Origin: Iamia majanohamensis
Lineage (GTDB): Bacteria > Actinomycetota > Acidimicrobiia > Acidimicrobiales > Iamiaceae
Direction: 5' to 3'
NCBI RefSeq assembly: GCF_028532485.1
Contig: NZ_CP116942.1
Span: 1,922,001 to 1,986,000, forward strand
DNA length: 64,000 nt
Shown: in pieces, positions 1-9,494 of the stretch
How positions within the stretch are numbered: position 1 is the stretch's first letter
Layout of the letters: the number at the start of each line of letters is the position of its first letter
The notes under the pieces: model-generated
The model's input: the letters and a program-made list of their open reading frames with translations, nothing else
Database searches by the model: none
Told to the model about the DNA's origin: nothing
Made by a program: the position numbers and the translations under genes

Positions 1-821
1 GCATCGTCTTCCTGGCCGATCGCCTGGGCAAGCCCGTCCTGGTCGAGGGCCCGGCCGGCACCGGCAAGACCCAGCTGGCCAAGTCGGTGGCCGAGATGAT
101 GGGGGCCCGCCTCATCCGCCTCCAGTGCTACGAGGGCCTCGACGAGTCCCGCGCCCTCTACGAGTGGAACTACAAGAAGCAGCTGCTCCGCATCCAGGCC
201 GAGCGGGCCGACGACTCCACCTGGAACGAGGTCGAGGAGGACATCTTCTCCGACGACTTCCTCCTCGAGCGCCCCCTGCTGGAGGCCATCCGCAGCGACG
301 ACCAGGTCGTGCTGCTCATCGACGAGGTCGACCGCGTCGAGGTCGAGACCGAGGCCCTCCTGCTCGAGATCCTCTCCGACTACCAGGTGTCGATCCCCGA
401 GCTGGGCACCGTCACCGCCAAGCAGATCCCGCTCGTGTTCCTCACGTCCAACGCCACCCGCGAGCTCTCCGAGGCGCTGAAGCGCCGCTGCCTCTACCTC
501 CACGTCGACTACCCGGACCTGGAGCGCGAGCGGGAGATCGTGCTCACCAAGGTGCCCGACATCTCCGAGGCCCTGGCCGACCAGGTGGCCCGCATCGTGC
601 GGTCGCTCCGCCAGCTCGAGCTGAAGAAGGCGCCGTCGGTGTCCGAGACCCTCGACTGGGCCCGCACCCTGCTGCTGCTCGGCGTCACCGAGGTCGACTC
701 CGACACCGCCACCAGCACCGCCAACATCCTGCTCAAGTACCAGTCCGACATCGCCAAGGCGGTCCGGGAGCTGGCCAGCGACCAGTCCGCGGTCAAGGCC
801 TTCGCCCCGGGCCCGAAGTAG
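1..821 (+). CDS. MoxR-family AAA+ ATPase (5' end cut by window)
   Basis: The frame is open from base 3 and ends at TAG 819-821, so the start lies outside the window. Walker A GPAGTGKT is at bases 48-71 and Walker B LLIDEVD at about 312-332. A sensor-like segment LTSNATRELSEALKRRC follows. This is the MoxR branch of AAA+ ATPases, cytoplasmic chaperone-like motors that usually work with a VWA-domain partner in metal-centre or protein-complex maturation. The gene directly downstream is such a VWA protein, starting 8 nt after the stop, so the two form an operon-like pair of the CoxD/CoxE type. About 272 residues are visible, close to a whole MoxR protein. The client complex cannot be told from this window. 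Confidence 0.93.
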   Translation, partial: IVFLADRLGKPVLVEGPAGTGKTQLAKSVAEMMGARLIRLQCYEGLDESRALYEWNYKKQLLRIQAERADDSTWNEVEEDIFSDDFLLERPLLEAIRSDDQVVLLIDEVDRVEVETEALLLEILSDYQVSIPELGTVTAKQIPLVFLTSNATRELSEALKRRCLYLHVDYPDLEREREIVLTKVPDISEALADQVARIVRSLRQLELKKAPSVSETLDWARTLLLLGVTEVDSDTATSTANILLKYQSDIAKAVRELASDQSAVKAFAPGPK

Positions 822-829
822 CGGGACCG

Positions 830-2332
830 GTGCCGGCCACCGACGCCACCCAGGCCTCGGGCGAGGCCCTGCTCGAGCTGCTCTCGGGCTTCATCGTCGA
901 GCTGCGCGAGGCCGGCCTGCCCGTCAGCCTGACCGAGAACCTCGACGCCCTCGAGGCGGTCAAGCACATCCCCCTCGAGGACCGGGACGCCTTCAAGTAC
1001 GCCCTCGGGGCCACGCTGGTGAAGTCCAGCGCCCACTGGCGGGCCTTCGAGACGGTCTTCGAGGTCTACTTCTCGCTCCGCGGCGCCCAGCACGCCATCG
1101 ACGACGAGGCCGCGTCGCAGGCGCCCGACGGCGAGGTCGACCCCGACGACATGGGCGGCCAGCTGCCGGGCCAGGGCGACGGTGAGGGCAAGGGCGCCGG
1201 GGGAGGGGCAGAGGCCCTCAGCCCCGAGGAGCTGGCCCAGATGCTCTACCAGTCGCTGCTCCAGGGCAACGACGCCATGCTGCGCGCCCTCGCCCGCCAG
1301 GCCGTCAAGCGCTTCGCCGGCATGGAGCCCGGGCGCCCGGTGGGTGGCACGTACTACCTCTACCGCACCCTCCGGAACCTCGACCTCGACGACGTGCTCG
1401 AGAAGCTGATGGACCAGGCCCGGGCCCGCAGCGCGGACGAGGGCCACGACCTCAGCCCCCTCGAGGAGCGCCTCGAGCGGGACGAGTTCGAGAGCCGCAT
1501 CGAGGGCCTGAAGCGCGAGGTGGAGGCCGAGATCCGCCGCCGCCTGGTGGCCGATCGCGGCGTCGAGGCCATGTCCCGCACGCTGCGCAAGCCGCTGCCC
1601 GAGGACGTCGACTTCATGCACGCCAGCCGGGAGGAGATGGCCAACCTCCGCAAGGCGCTCTACCCGCTCACCCGGCGCCTGGCCGTGCGCCTGGCCCGCA
1701 AGCGCCGTCACGGCCGCAAGGGCGCCCTCGACTTCCGGGCCACGGTGCGCTCGTCGCTCAGCTACGGCGGCGTCCCCGCCGACCCCAAGTTCCGCTACCC
1801 CCGGCCCCACAAGCCGGAGATCTTCGTGGTGGCCGACATCTCGGGCTCGGTGGCCGCCTTCGCCCGCTTCACGCTGATGCTCGTCTACGCCATCAGCCAC
1901 CAGTTCTCGAAGGTCCGGGCCTTCACGTTCATCGACGGCATCGACGAGGTGACCCGCTTCTTCGAGGGCACCGAGGACATCAACCAGGCCATCCACCGGG
2001 TCAACACCGAGGCCGACGTCGTGTGGGTCGACGGCCACTCCGACTACGGCCACGCCTTCGAGGTGTTCTGGCAGCGGTGGGGCCGCGAGATCGGGCCCAA
2101 GACCACCGTGATCCTCCTGGGCGACGCCCGGAACAACTATCATGCCTCCCAGTCCTGGGTGGTCAAGGAGATGCAGCACCGGGCCCGCCACGTCTACTGG
2201 CTGAACCCCGAGCCCCGGAACTACTGGGACACCGGCGACAGCATCGTGGGCGAGTACGCCACCCACTGCGACGGCACCTTCGAGTGCCGCAACCTCCGCC
2301 AGCTCGAGCGCTTCGTCGACCACCTGGCGTAG
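830..2332 (+). CDS. CoxE-like VWA domain protein
   Basis: 500 residues from GTG 830, the first in-frame start after the MoxR stop; the open frame extends further upstream only as antisense-like noise over the ATPase gene. The C-terminal half is a von Willebrand A domain with an intact MIDAS start, D336-I-S338-G-S340, preceded by FVV and followed by a predicted helix. The N-terminal half is helical and charged, with a Gly-rich linker at about residues 115-125. Proteins of this type bind a divalent metal through the MIDAS and act with a MoxR ATPase, as CoxE does with CoxD. The 8-nt spacing from the ATPase supports translation as a unit. The target is unknown. Confidence 0.9.
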   Translation: MPATDATQASGEALLELLSGFIVELREAGLPVSLTENLDALEAVKHIPLEDRDAFKYALGATLVKSSAHWRAFETVFEVYFSLRGAQHAIDDEAASQAPDGEVDPDDMGGQLPGQGDGEGKGAGGGAEALSPEELAQMLYQSLLQGNDAMLRALARQAVKRFAGMEPGRPVGGTYYLYRTLRNLDLDDVLEKLMDQARARSADEGHDLSPLEERLERDEFESRIEGLKREVEAEIRRRLVADRGVEAMSRTLRKPLPEDVDFMHASREEMANLRKALYPLTRRLAVRLARKRRHGRKGALDFRATVRSSLSYGGVPADPKFRYPRPHKPEIFVVADISGSVAAFARFTLMLVYAISHQFSKVRAFTFIDGIDEVTRFFEGTEDINQAIHRVNTEADVVWVDGHSDYGHAFEVFWQRWGREIGPKTTVILLGDARNNYHASQSWVVKEMQHRARHVYWLNPEPRNYWDTGDSIVGEYATHCDGTFECRNLRQLERFVDHLA

Positions 2333-2478
2333 ATCCCCCTGCCCGGACGGCTCGGCCGACGTCGCTGAGCCCCCTGGCCCATTGCCAACCCGTGCGATCC
2401 GTGCTCCACTGCCGCAGCCGGACAGGGTCGCCCCACGGTGGTGGCGGGAGGGCCGGCGCCTGGGGAGGCAGAGCCTTG

Positions 2479-4011
2479 GTGCATCGTCCCGTCGGTAGGC
2501 GGCGGCTGGCAGCCGCCGGTGTCCTCGCGCTGGTCCTGGTGCTCGGCGCGGCGGTGCCGACCGGTGCCGGGGAGAAGGCCACCGACCCCCCGCCCCCACC
2601 CGAGCCCACGTCGGGCGAGATCGGAGCCGACCCCCCGCCCGAGTCGAAGATCGTGGGCGGGGCGATCGCTCCGCAGGGCGCATGGCCGTCCCAGGTCGCC
2701 CTCGTCCTTCGCGGCTACTCGCCCGCCTCCGGCCAGTTCTGCGGCGGGACGGTCGTGGATCGGTCCTGGGTGCTCACCGCCGCCCACTGCGTGGTCGACA
2801 GCCGGACCGGCGCCGTCACGCCGGCCAGCAGCATCGACGTCCTCAGCGGCACCGGCTCCCTCGCGGGCGGCGGGGTGCGGACCCGCTCGGTCGAGGTCCG
2901 GGTCTGGCCCGGCTACAACCGGACGACCAAGCACGGTGACGTGGCCCTGCTGCGGCTGGACCGCCCGGTGGCGGCCCCCCCGCAGGCCCTCATCGGCCAA
3001 GGCGTGGGCGTCGTCACCGGGGCGAGCGTGGTGGCCACGGGCTGGGGGGCCCTCAGCTCCGGCGGCCCGGCACCCTACGACCTGCACCAGGTGTCGGTGC
3101 CGATGCGCTCCGACGCCCAGTGCACCTCCGGCGCCGGCCCCGGCACCGCCGGGTACGGGTCGAGCTACATCGCCAGCTCGATGGTGTGTGCCGGGACGCC
3201 CGGCCGGGACACGTGCCAGGGCGACAGCGGCGGGCCCCTGGTCGTGTGGGACCAGGGCCGGTGGGTCCAGGTCGGCATCACCAGCTGGGGCTACGGCTGC
3301 GGCGGCCCCCACCCCGGCGTCTACAGCCGCGTCGCCGCCTTCAGCAGGTGGATCAGCGACCAGACCCGCTTCGGTCCCCACTCCTCGGCCACCGCGTTCG
3401 TCCGCCAGACCTACGTCGACCTGTTCAACCGCCAACCGACGTCGGCCGAGCTGTTCTGGGGCGTGGCGGGCCTCGACGAGGGCACGTCGACGGGGGCGTT
3501 CGTCACCTCCCTGGTCCAGGGCCGCGCCTACCAGCTCCGCACCGGGGGGGTCACCCGCCTGTACCGGGCGCTCTTCCTGCGCGACCCCGACACGGGGGGC
3601 CTCGGCTACTGGTGGGACCAGGCCAACGGCAAGCGCTCGCTGCAGCGCATCGCCGACATCATGGCCTCGTCGGCCGAGTTCCGGAACCGCTACGGCGCCC
3701 TCGACGACGGTCGCTACGTCGATCGGGTGTACGAGAACGTGCTGGGCCGTCCACCCGACCCCTCGGGTCGTGCCTTCTGGATCGGCGAGCTGTCGAGCGG
3801 GCGACGCTCCCGGGGAGAGGTGATGGTCGGGTTCTCGGAGTCCTCGGAGTACCGAGGCGCGCACAAGGCCCGGGTCGATGTGGTGATCAGCCACTTCGGG
3901 CTGATCCGCAGGGTCGCCACTCCGGGCGAGCTGAGCAGTTGGCTCCCACGTTCGAACCTGTCGCTCAACAGCATGCTCGTGACCTCCGGGGCGTACGCCG
4001 GCCGCTTCTGA
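2479..4011 (+). CDS. Secreted trypsin-like serine protease with C-terminal DUF4214 repeats
   Basis: 510 residues from GTG 2479 (TTG 2476 is an alternative), with GGGGAGG at 2462-2468 as ribosome binding site. An Arg-rich start and a hydrophobic stretch at about residues 12-28 make a signal peptide. A Pro/Glu-rich linker and the activation-like junction SKIVGG precede an S1A domain with the full triad: His103 (TAAHC), Asp154 (DVALL) and Ser250 (GDSGGP). The last ~210 residues are DUF4214-like, with four degenerate ~48-residue units built around RxP, W and SxEY/F motifs. It is a paralogue of the protease at 6009-7649. The catalytic residues look functional; the substrate and the role of the tail are unknown, though surface retention is a reasonable guess. 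Confidence 0.93.
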   Translation: MHRPVGRRRLAAAGVLALVLVLGAAVPTGAGEKATDPPPPPEPTSGEIGADPPPESKIVGGAIAPQGAWPSQVALVLRGYSPASGQFCGGTVVDRSWVLTAAHCVVDSRTGAVTPASSIDVLSGTGSLAGGGVRTRSVEVRVWPGYNRTTKHGDVALLRLDRPVAAPPQALIGQGVGVVTGASVVATGWGALSSGGPAPYDLHQVSVPMRSDAQCTSGAGPGTAGYGSSYIASSMVCAGTPGRDTCQGDSGGPLVVWDQGRWVQVGITSWGYGCGGPHPGVYSRVAAFSRWISDQTRFGPHSSATAFVRQTYVDLFNRQPTSAELFWGVAGLDEGTSTGAFVTSLVQGRAYQLRTGGVTRLYRALFLRDPDTGGLGYWWDQANGKRSLQRIADIMASSAEFRNRYGALDDGRYVDRVYENVLGRPPDPSGRAFWIGELSSGRRSRGEVMVGFSESSEYRGAHKARVDVVISHFGLIRRVATPGELSSWLPRSNLSLNSMLVTSGAYAGRF

Positions 4012-4039
4012 CCGGCACGGGTCGTCGGGGTCGACGTGG

Positions 4040-5836
4040 CTATCGCTCCCGGCTCCCGGCGGCCCGGGCCGTGCCGCCGCGCTTGTCGAGGAGCATGGCG
4101 CACTCGACCAGGCCGATGTGGGAGAAGGCCTGGGGGAAGTTGCCGAGCATGCGGCCCTCGTGGGGGTCCCACTCCTCGGCCAGGAGGCCGACGTCGTTGC
4201 GCAGACGCAGGAGCCGCTCGTAGAGGGCCTCGGCCTCCTCGACCCGGCCGTTGAGGGCCAGGGCCTGCACCAGCCAGAACGAGCACAGCAGGAAGACGCC
4301 CTCCTCGCCGGCGAGGCCGTCGTCGGTGTGCTCCTGGCGGTAGCGCACGACGAGGCCGTCCTCGCTCAGCTCGTCGCGGATGGCGTCGATGGTCGCCGTC
4401 ACCCGGGCGTCCTCGGGGGGCAGGAACCCGACGAGCGGGACCAGCAGGAGGCTGGCGTCGAGGGCGGTGCCGTCGTAGGACTGGACGAAGACGCCGCGCC
4501 GGTCGACGCCGCGCTCCAGGACCTCGGCGTGGACCTCGTCGCGGAGCGCCCGCCACCGGTCGACGGGACCGTCGAGGCCGAAGTCCTCGGCCCAGCGGAT
4601 GGCCCGGTCGAACGCCACCCAGGCCATGACCTTGGAGTGGGTGAAGTGCCGGCGCTCGCCCCGCACCTCCCAGATGCCGTCGTCGGGCTCCCGCCACACC
4701 TCGGTGAGGCGGTCGACGAGGGCCCGGACCAGGGCCCAGGCGTCGCCGTCGGTGTCGCCCACGCCGGCGGCCGCGGCCTGGTGGAGGGCGTCGAGGACCT
4801 CGCCGAACACGTCGATCTGGAGCTGGCCGTGGGCGGCGTTGCCGATGCGGACCGGCGTGGACCCCTCGTAGCCCGAGAGCCAGGGCAGCTCCATCTCCGG
4901 CAGGCGGCGCTCGCCGGCGGGGCCGTACATGATCTGCACCTGGTCGGGTCGGCCGGCCACGGCCCGCAGCAGCCACCGGCGCCAGGCGACGGCCTCGTCG
5001 GTGTAGCCCCCCTCGATGAGGGCCAGGAGGGTGAAGGTGGCGTCGCGCAGCCAGCAGTAGCGGTAGTCCCAGTTGCGCTCGCCGCCCAGCTCCTCGGGCA
5101 GGGAGGTGGTGGCTGCGGCCACGATGCCCCCGGTGGGGGCGTAGGTGAGCCCCTTCAGCACGGTGAGCGACGACCGCACCACCTCGCCCCACCGGCCCGC
5201 GGTGGTGCACCGCTCGCTCCAGCGCTCCCACCACTCGGTGGTGCGCCGGATGCTCTCGCCCACGTCCTCGGAGGAGGGGGTGGGCTCGTTGGACGGGTGC
5301 CACGCCAGCTCGAAGTCCACCGTCTCGCCCTCGGCCACGGTGACCTCGGCCACGTGCCGCCACCCGTCGGGCTCCAGTCGCACCGGGGAGGTGAGGACCA
5401 GGGCGTCGGGTCCGGCCACGAAGCGCTGCTGGTCGCCGTCGCGACGGACCCACGGGACGATGGACCCGTAGTCGGGGCGCACCACCAGCTCGACCTGCAC
5501 CGTCACCCGACCCTCGAGGCCCTCGATGCGCCGGACGACCTGGAGGGTCTGGTCCCGGACCGGCATGCAGTCGACGACCCGCACCACGCCGTCAGGGGTG
5601 TGGGAGGTGGTCTCGAGCACGAGGGTGCCGGGCCGGTAGCGGCGCCGGACCTCGGTCACCTCCCCGCGGGGAGCGATCAGCCAGCGCCCGTTGGCGGCGG
5701 TGCCGAGCAGGGCGGTGAAGCACGAGGGCGAGTCGAACCGGGGGAACGTCAGCCAGTCGATCGAGCCGTCGCGGCCGACCAGCGCCGCCGACTCGGTGTC
5801 CGACAGCAGGGCGTAGTCCTCGATGCGTGATGCCAC
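4040..5836 (-). CDS. Glycoside hydrolase family 15 protein (glucoamylase/trehalase type)
   Basis: 598 residues from GTG 5836; ATG 5843 is out of frame and the open frame upstream has no family similarity. The N-terminus (IEDYALLSDTESAALVGRDG) and the core NWDYRYCWLRDAT are typical of GH15, an (alpha/alpha)6-barrel family hydrolysing alpha-glucosidic bonds. Actinobacterial members of this length include trehalases as well as glucoamylases, and sequence reading does not decide between them. There is no signal peptide, so action on cytoplasmic trehalose or maltodextrin is likely. It converges with the upstream protease (28 nt between stops) and diverges from the second protease. Confidence 0.93.
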   Translation of the reverse strand: MASRIEDYALLSDTESAALVGRDGSIDWLTFPRFDSPSCFTALLGTAANGRWLIAPRGEVTEVRRRYRPGTLVLETTSHTPDGVVRVVDCMPVRDQTLQVVRRIEGLEGRVTVQVELVVRPDYGSIVPWVRRDGDQQRFVAGPDALVLTSPVRLEPDGWRHVAEVTVAEGETVDFELAWHPSNEPTPSSEDVGESIRRTTEWWERWSERCTTAGRWGEVVRSSLTVLKGLTYAPTGGIVAAATTSLPEELGGERNWDYRYCWLRDATFTLLALIEGGYTDEAVAWRRWLLRAVAGRPDQVQIMYGPAGERRLPEMELPWLSGYEGSTPVRIGNAAHGQLQIDVFGEVLDALHQAAAAGVGDTDGDAWALVRALVDRLTEVWREPDDGIWEVRGERRHFTHSKVMAWVAFDRAIRWAEDFGLDGPVDRWRALRDEVHAEVLERGVDRRGVFVQSYDGTALDASLLLVPLVGFLPPEDARVTATIDAIRDELSEDGLVVRYRQEHTDDGLAGEEGVFLLCSFWLVQALALNGRVEEAEALYERLLRLRNDVGLLAEEWDPHEGRMLGNFPQAFSHIGLVECAMLLDKRGGTARAAGSRER

Positions 5837-6008
5837 GGTCCATTGGTAGTCGCTAGGAGCGGGACCCGAGCGGCGCCGCCGGGTGCCCCGTCCCGGGCGG
5901 GGGCCGGTGGTACCTTCTCGCGCCGCACCCTCCGGTCCGAGCGACGGCAGCCGATGGGTCACGGTCCCCCTCACCCCACGCGCCGGTGGCGACGGCGCAG
6001 GAGCGCAC

Positions 6009-7649
6009 ATGTCCCCCAGGACCTCCCACCCGAACGCGCGGCGGAGCGCCCTCGCCCTGGCCCTGCTCGTCGTGCTGGCCCTGGGGGCCCTGTCGCCGGC
6101 CGCCGGTGCCCAGGCGACCTCGGACACCACCGCACCCACCGCCCCCGAGGGGACGGCAACGGTCGAGGGCGACGGGACCACCACCACCCCGGCGCCCGAG
6201 GGGGCCGAGCCCGAGAGGGACGCCGCCGTCGCCGAGGACCCGACCGAGCCGGCCGAGCCCAAGCCCGAGGGCTCGACGAGGATCGTGGGCGGCTCGACCG
6301 CCCCGGACGGGGCCTGGCCCTCGCAGGTCGCCCTGCTCAAGCGCGCCGAGGTCAACACCTTCGCGGCCCAGTTCTGCGGGGGCACCGCCCTCAGCCGCTC
6401 GTGGATCCTCACCGCGGCGCACTGCGTCACCACCGCGCAGGGCACCCCCATCTCGGCGTCCACCATCGACGTGCTCACGGGGACCCAGTCCCTCACCAGC
6501 GGGGGCACCCGCATCCCCGTGGTCGAGGTCCGGGTCTTGCCCGGCTACGAGCCGCCGCCCTCGTTCCACCGCGACGTCGCCCTGCTCCGCCTCGACGGCC
6601 CCACCACCGCCCCACCCCAGGCCCTGGTGGCCCAGGGCAGCACGGTGGCCGGCGGGACCGAGGCGATCACCACCGGGTGGGGGACCACGATGGCCGGTGC
6701 CGGCGCCTACCCCACGGCCCTGCAAGAGGTCCGCGTGCCGATGCGCACCGACGCCGAGTGCGCCCTGGGCATCCCCGGGGGGCAGTCCGGCTACGGGTCC
6801 GACTACCGGGCCTCCTCGATGGTGTGCGCCGGTCGGATGGGCAAGGACAGCTGCCAGGGCGACAGCGGCGGCCCCCTCGTCGTCGACCAGGGCGGCACGT
6901 GGACCCAGGTCGGCATCACCAGCTGGGGCATCGGCTGCGGGGGCCAGTACCCCGGCGTCTACTCCCGGGTCGCCGCCTTCCGCGACTGGATCGACGAGCA
7001 GATCCGCTTCGGGCCCTTCGGCGAGGCCACCCCGTTCGTCCGCCAGACCTACCTCGACCTCTTCGCCCGCCAGCCCACCAACACCGAGCTCTTCTACGCC
7101 GTGGCCGGGCTGAACGAGGGAGGCGACCCCGCCGCCTTCGTCCGCGACCTCGTCCAGGGCAACGCCTACCAGCGCCGCACCGGAGGGGTGACCCGCCTCT
7201 ACAGCGCCTTCTTCCTCCGCAACCCCGAGACCGCGGGCCTCGCCTACTGGTGGGGCCAGGTCAACGGCGGCCGGTCGCTGCAGCGGATCGCCAACATCAT
7301 GGCCGCCTCCAGCGAGTTCCAGGCCCGCTACGGCACCCTCACCGACGGCGAGTACGTCGACCTCGTGTACCAGAACGTCCTCGGCCGCGACCCCGACCCC
7401 GACGGGCGGGCGTTCTGGGTGGGCGAGCTGTCCTCCGGGCGGCGCAGCCGGGGCGAGGTCATGGCCGGGTTCTCCGAGTCCTCGGAGTACCGCAACGAGA
7501 ACAAGCCCCGGGTCGACGTGATCATCTCGTTCTTCGGGCTGGTCCGCCGGGTGCCCAATGCGGGCGAGCTGAGCGCCTGGCAGCCGCAGGAGAACCTGGC
7601 GCTCGACGCGTTCCTGCTCCGCTCGCTCTCCTACGCCTCGCGGTTCTGA
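6009..7649 (+). CDS. Secreted trypsin-like serine protease with DUF4214 repeats (paralogue)
   Basis: 546 residues from ATG 6009, with AGGAG at 5999-6003. A signal peptide covers about residues 1-38 (basic start, Leu/Ala-rich core). A Thr/Pro/Glu linker leads to STRIVGG and an S1A domain with His138, Asp189 and Ser286. The C-terminal ~210 residues align with those of the protease ending at 4011, including FVRQTY(V/L)DLF and SSGRRSRGEVM, so the pair arose by duplication with the GH15 gene now between them. The linker differs most. Likely exported and active extracellularly; specificity is unknown, though the Asp at the base of the pocket in the KDSCQGDSGGP block suggests trypsin-like preference. 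Confidence 0.93.
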   Translation: MSPRTSHPNARRSALALALLVVLALGALSPAAGAQATSDTTAPTAPEGTATVEGDGTTTTPAPEGAEPERDAAVAEDPTEPAEPKPEGSTRIVGGSTAPDGAWPSQVALLKRAEVNTFAAQFCGGTALSRSWILTAAHCVTTAQGTPISASTIDVLTGTQSLTSGGTRIPVVEVRVLPGYEPPPSFHRDVALLRLDGPTTAPPQALVAQGSTVAGGTEAITTGWGTTMAGAGAYPTALQEVRVPMRTDAECALGIPGGQSGYGSDYRASSMVCAGRMGKDSCQGDSGGPLVVDQGGTWTQVGITSWGIGCGGQYPGVYSRVAAFRDWIDEQIRFGPFGEATPFVRQTYLDLFARQPTNTELFYAVAGLNEGGDPAAFVRDLVQGNAYQRRTGGVTRLYSAFFLRNPETAGLAYWWGQVNGGRSLQRIANIMAASSEFQARYGTLTDGEYVDLVYQNVLGRDPDPDGRAFWVGELSSGRRSRGEVMAGFSESSEYRNENKPRVDVIISFFGLVRRVPNAGELSAWQPQENLALDAFLLRSLSYASRF

Positions 7650-7687
7650 CCCAGGCCCTCCCCGCGGCGGGGCGTCCGGCCCGTCCG

Positions 7688-7701
7688 CCGGCCGCGGCCG
7701 G
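7688..7701. terminator. GC-only palindrome between convergent genes
   Basis: CCGGCC-GC-GGCCGG is a perfect dyad in the 70-nt gap between the convergent protease and FNT genes. No T-run follows on either strand. A weak bidirectional terminator is the simplest reading. Confidence 0.35.
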
Positions 7702-7719
7702 GCACCGCCGCCGGGGCGC

Positions 7720-8673
7720 CTAGGTGCGAGAGCGGGCGGCGTCGGGGCTGCGCCCGCCGGGCTTCTCGTCGTCGTGGGCTTCGACGGCGCGCCGGCCGAC
7801 CTGGATGAGCCGCAGCACCGTGACCAGGCCGATGCCGCCGACGGCGTTGCCGAGCCCGGCGAAGGCGGCCGCGCCGGCCATGTCGGCGTAGCCGAAGGGC
7901 GCCCCGAAGAACAGGGCGCCGAACATCTCCAGGGACCCCACGATCACGTGGTTCATCGGGCCCGCGGCCAGCAGGAAGGCGACGGCCACGGCGGCCACCA
8001 GGCGGGCCACCATCGACTCGGTGCTCTGCTGCATCCAGGTCATGAGGGTCATGGTCATGCCGGCCAGGACGGCCGCGGCGAAGGCCTCCTTGCCGATGCC
8101 CATGTCCGGGTAGTGGCGCGCCACCTCGATCGCGGTGGCGCGCAGCTGGGGGAAGGCTGCGACCACCAGGGCCATGGCCACCCACCCGGCGGCCAGGTTG
8201 GTGACCAGGTTCCCGCCCCAGAGGCGGAGGACCGCGGTGCGGCGGTCGCCCCGGTGGGCCACGCGGGCCACGACCGGGAGCAGGAAGTGCTCGGTGAACA
8301 GCTCGCTCTGGCCCAGGGTCAGGGCGATGAAGCCGATGCCGAAGGCGAGGGCCCCCAGCAGGTCGCTGCCGGTGGCCTCCTTCACGAGCAGCAGGGCGAG
8401 CACGCCGGTCACCACGTCGAGGCCGCCGACTGCCCCCGTGGCGAGGAGGGAGGGCCATGAGCGGGTCAGGCGCCGCTCGCCCTCGTCGATGGTGCGCTGC
8501 AGGGTGCGGGCCAGGCCGTCGTCGGTGTCACCGCCGCCGGCGGCGACCTCGTGGGGGTCGGCGCCGTCGTCGGGGTCGGCGCCGTCGTCGGGGTCGGCGC
8601 CGTCGTCGGCTCGGCCGGGGCGGGGCGGGGCGCCGTCGGAGCGGTCGGCGGGGGAGCGGGCGTCCAGGGTCAA
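7720..8673 (-). CDS. Formate/nitrite transporter (FNT) family membrane protein
   Basis: 317 residues; the only early start is TTG 8673. The first ~55 residues are acidic and contain three tandem copies of DDGADP. Six hydrophobic segments follow, with FNT landmarks such as SELFTEHFLLPV, GGNLVTNLAAGW and the C-terminal AGLGNAVGGIGLVTVLRL. FNT proteins are pentameric channels for small monovalent anions; this branch resembles YfdC-like members whose substrate is not settled. It stands alone, convergent with the protease gene. Because of the repetitive N-terminus the true start could be further in, for example near the first conserved helix. Confidence 0.88.
   Translation of the reverse strand: MTLDARSPADRSDGAPPRPGRADDGADPDDGADPDDGADPHEVAAGGGDTDDGLARTLQRTIDEGERRLTRSWPSLLATGAVGGLDVVTGVLALLLVKEATGSDLLGALAFGIGFIALTLGQSELFTEHFLLPVVARVAHRGDRRTAVLRLWGGNLVTNLAAGWVAMALVVAAFPQLRATAIEVARHYPDMGIGKEAFAAAVLAGMTMTLMTWMQQSTESMVARLVAAVAVAFLLAAGPMNHVIVGSLEMFGALFFGAPFGYADMAGAAAFAGLGNAVGGIGLVTVLRLIQVGRRAVEAHDDEKPGGRSPDAARSRT
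8554..8607. repeat. Three perfect 18-bp tandem repeats in the FNT gene
   Basis: Three identical 18-bp units (8554-8571, 8572-8589, 8590-8607) encode the DDGADP repeats of the acidic N-terminus. They keep the frame, so copy-number change would only lengthen or shorten the tail. Confidence 0.95.
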
Positions 8674-8713
8674 GCCGTCACGCTACCCAGGCCGGCGGGC
8701 CGAAACCCGGGGC

Positions 8714-9487
8714 TCAGCTGGTGCTGAGCATGCCGCCGTCGACGGTGAGGTGCTGGCCGGTGACGTAGCTGGCCTCGTCGCTCAGCAGGAAGCGGACCAC
8801 GCGGGCGATCTCGTCGGGGCGGGCCGGGCGGCCCATCGGGATCCGCTCGAGCAGCATGCGCTCGAACTCGGGCACGGCCATGACCGGCTCCAGCATGGGG
8901 GTGTCGACCGCGCCGGGGCAGACCGCGTTGGCCCGCACCCCCTCGAACGACAGGCGGTGGGCGAGGGCCCGGGTGAGGCCGAGCAGGCCCGCCTTCGACG
9001 CGCAGTAGGCGGGGGTGAGCGAGCTCCCGGTCCACGCCTCCACCGACGAGATGGCGACCACGGCCGATCCCGGCCCCGCCGCGGCCAGGTGCGGCATCAG
9101 CGCCTTCACCAGGAAGGCGTGGGCCTCCAGGTTCACGTCGAGGACCCCGGACCAGTCCTCGTCGCTCAGCTTCTCGACCGGGCGGGACCGGGCCACGCCG
9201 GCGGCGTGGACGAGGCCGCCCAGCGCTCCCACCGCGGCCCCGGCGGCGTCGGCCGCGGGGGCGAGGGCGTCGTGGTCGGTGACGTCGATCGCCGCGGCGT
9301 GGGCGGCGGCGCCGGCGCCCTCGACGAGCCGGGCGGTCTCGGCCGCGCCGTCGCCGTCGAGGTCCCAGCAGGCCACCGGTCGGCCCACCTCGGCGAGGGC
9401 CACGGCGCAGGCCCGGCCGATGCCGGAGGCGGCACCGGTGACCACCACCGCGGTGGAGGGGGTGCCGAGGGGGCCGCCCTCGACCAT
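8714..9487 (-). CDS. Short-chain dehydrogenase/reductase
   Basis: 257 residues from ATG 9487. It has the cofactor motif TGAASGIG near residue 17, a conserved N-x-x-A-like step replaced by VHAAGVA, catalytic Ser in ISSVE, the YxxxK pair in YCASK, and the PGAVDTP loop. The C-terminus LTVDGGML is typical of classical SDRs. These are cytoplasmic NAD(P)-dependent oxidoreductases; the D in CWDLDGDG after beta-2 suggests NAD preference. It starts 7 nt after the stop of the cupin-like gene, so the two are co-transcribed. The substrate is unknown. Confidence 0.92.
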   Translation of the reverse strand: MVEGGPLGTPSTAVVVTGAASGIGRACAVALAEVGRPVACWDLDGDGAAETARLVEGAGAAAHAAAIDVTDHDALAPAADAAGAAVGALGGLVHAAGVARSRPVEKLSDEDWSGVLDVNLEAHAFLVKALMPHLAAAGPGSAVVAISSVEAWTGSSLTPAYCASKAGLLGLTRALAHRLSFEGVRANAVCPGAVDTPMLEPVMAVPEFERMLLERIPMGRPARPDEIARVVRFLLSDEASYVTGQHLTVDGGMLSTS

Positions 9488-9494
9488 CAGGCGC

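Noticed and set aside
509-2683. 724-codon open frame on the minus strand opposite the MoxR/VWA genes
   Set aside because: It is a mirror of high-GC coding sequence: composition is low-complexity (Gly/Ala/Val/Arg), no motif is visible, and the plus strand has two well-recognised proteins with proper motifs.
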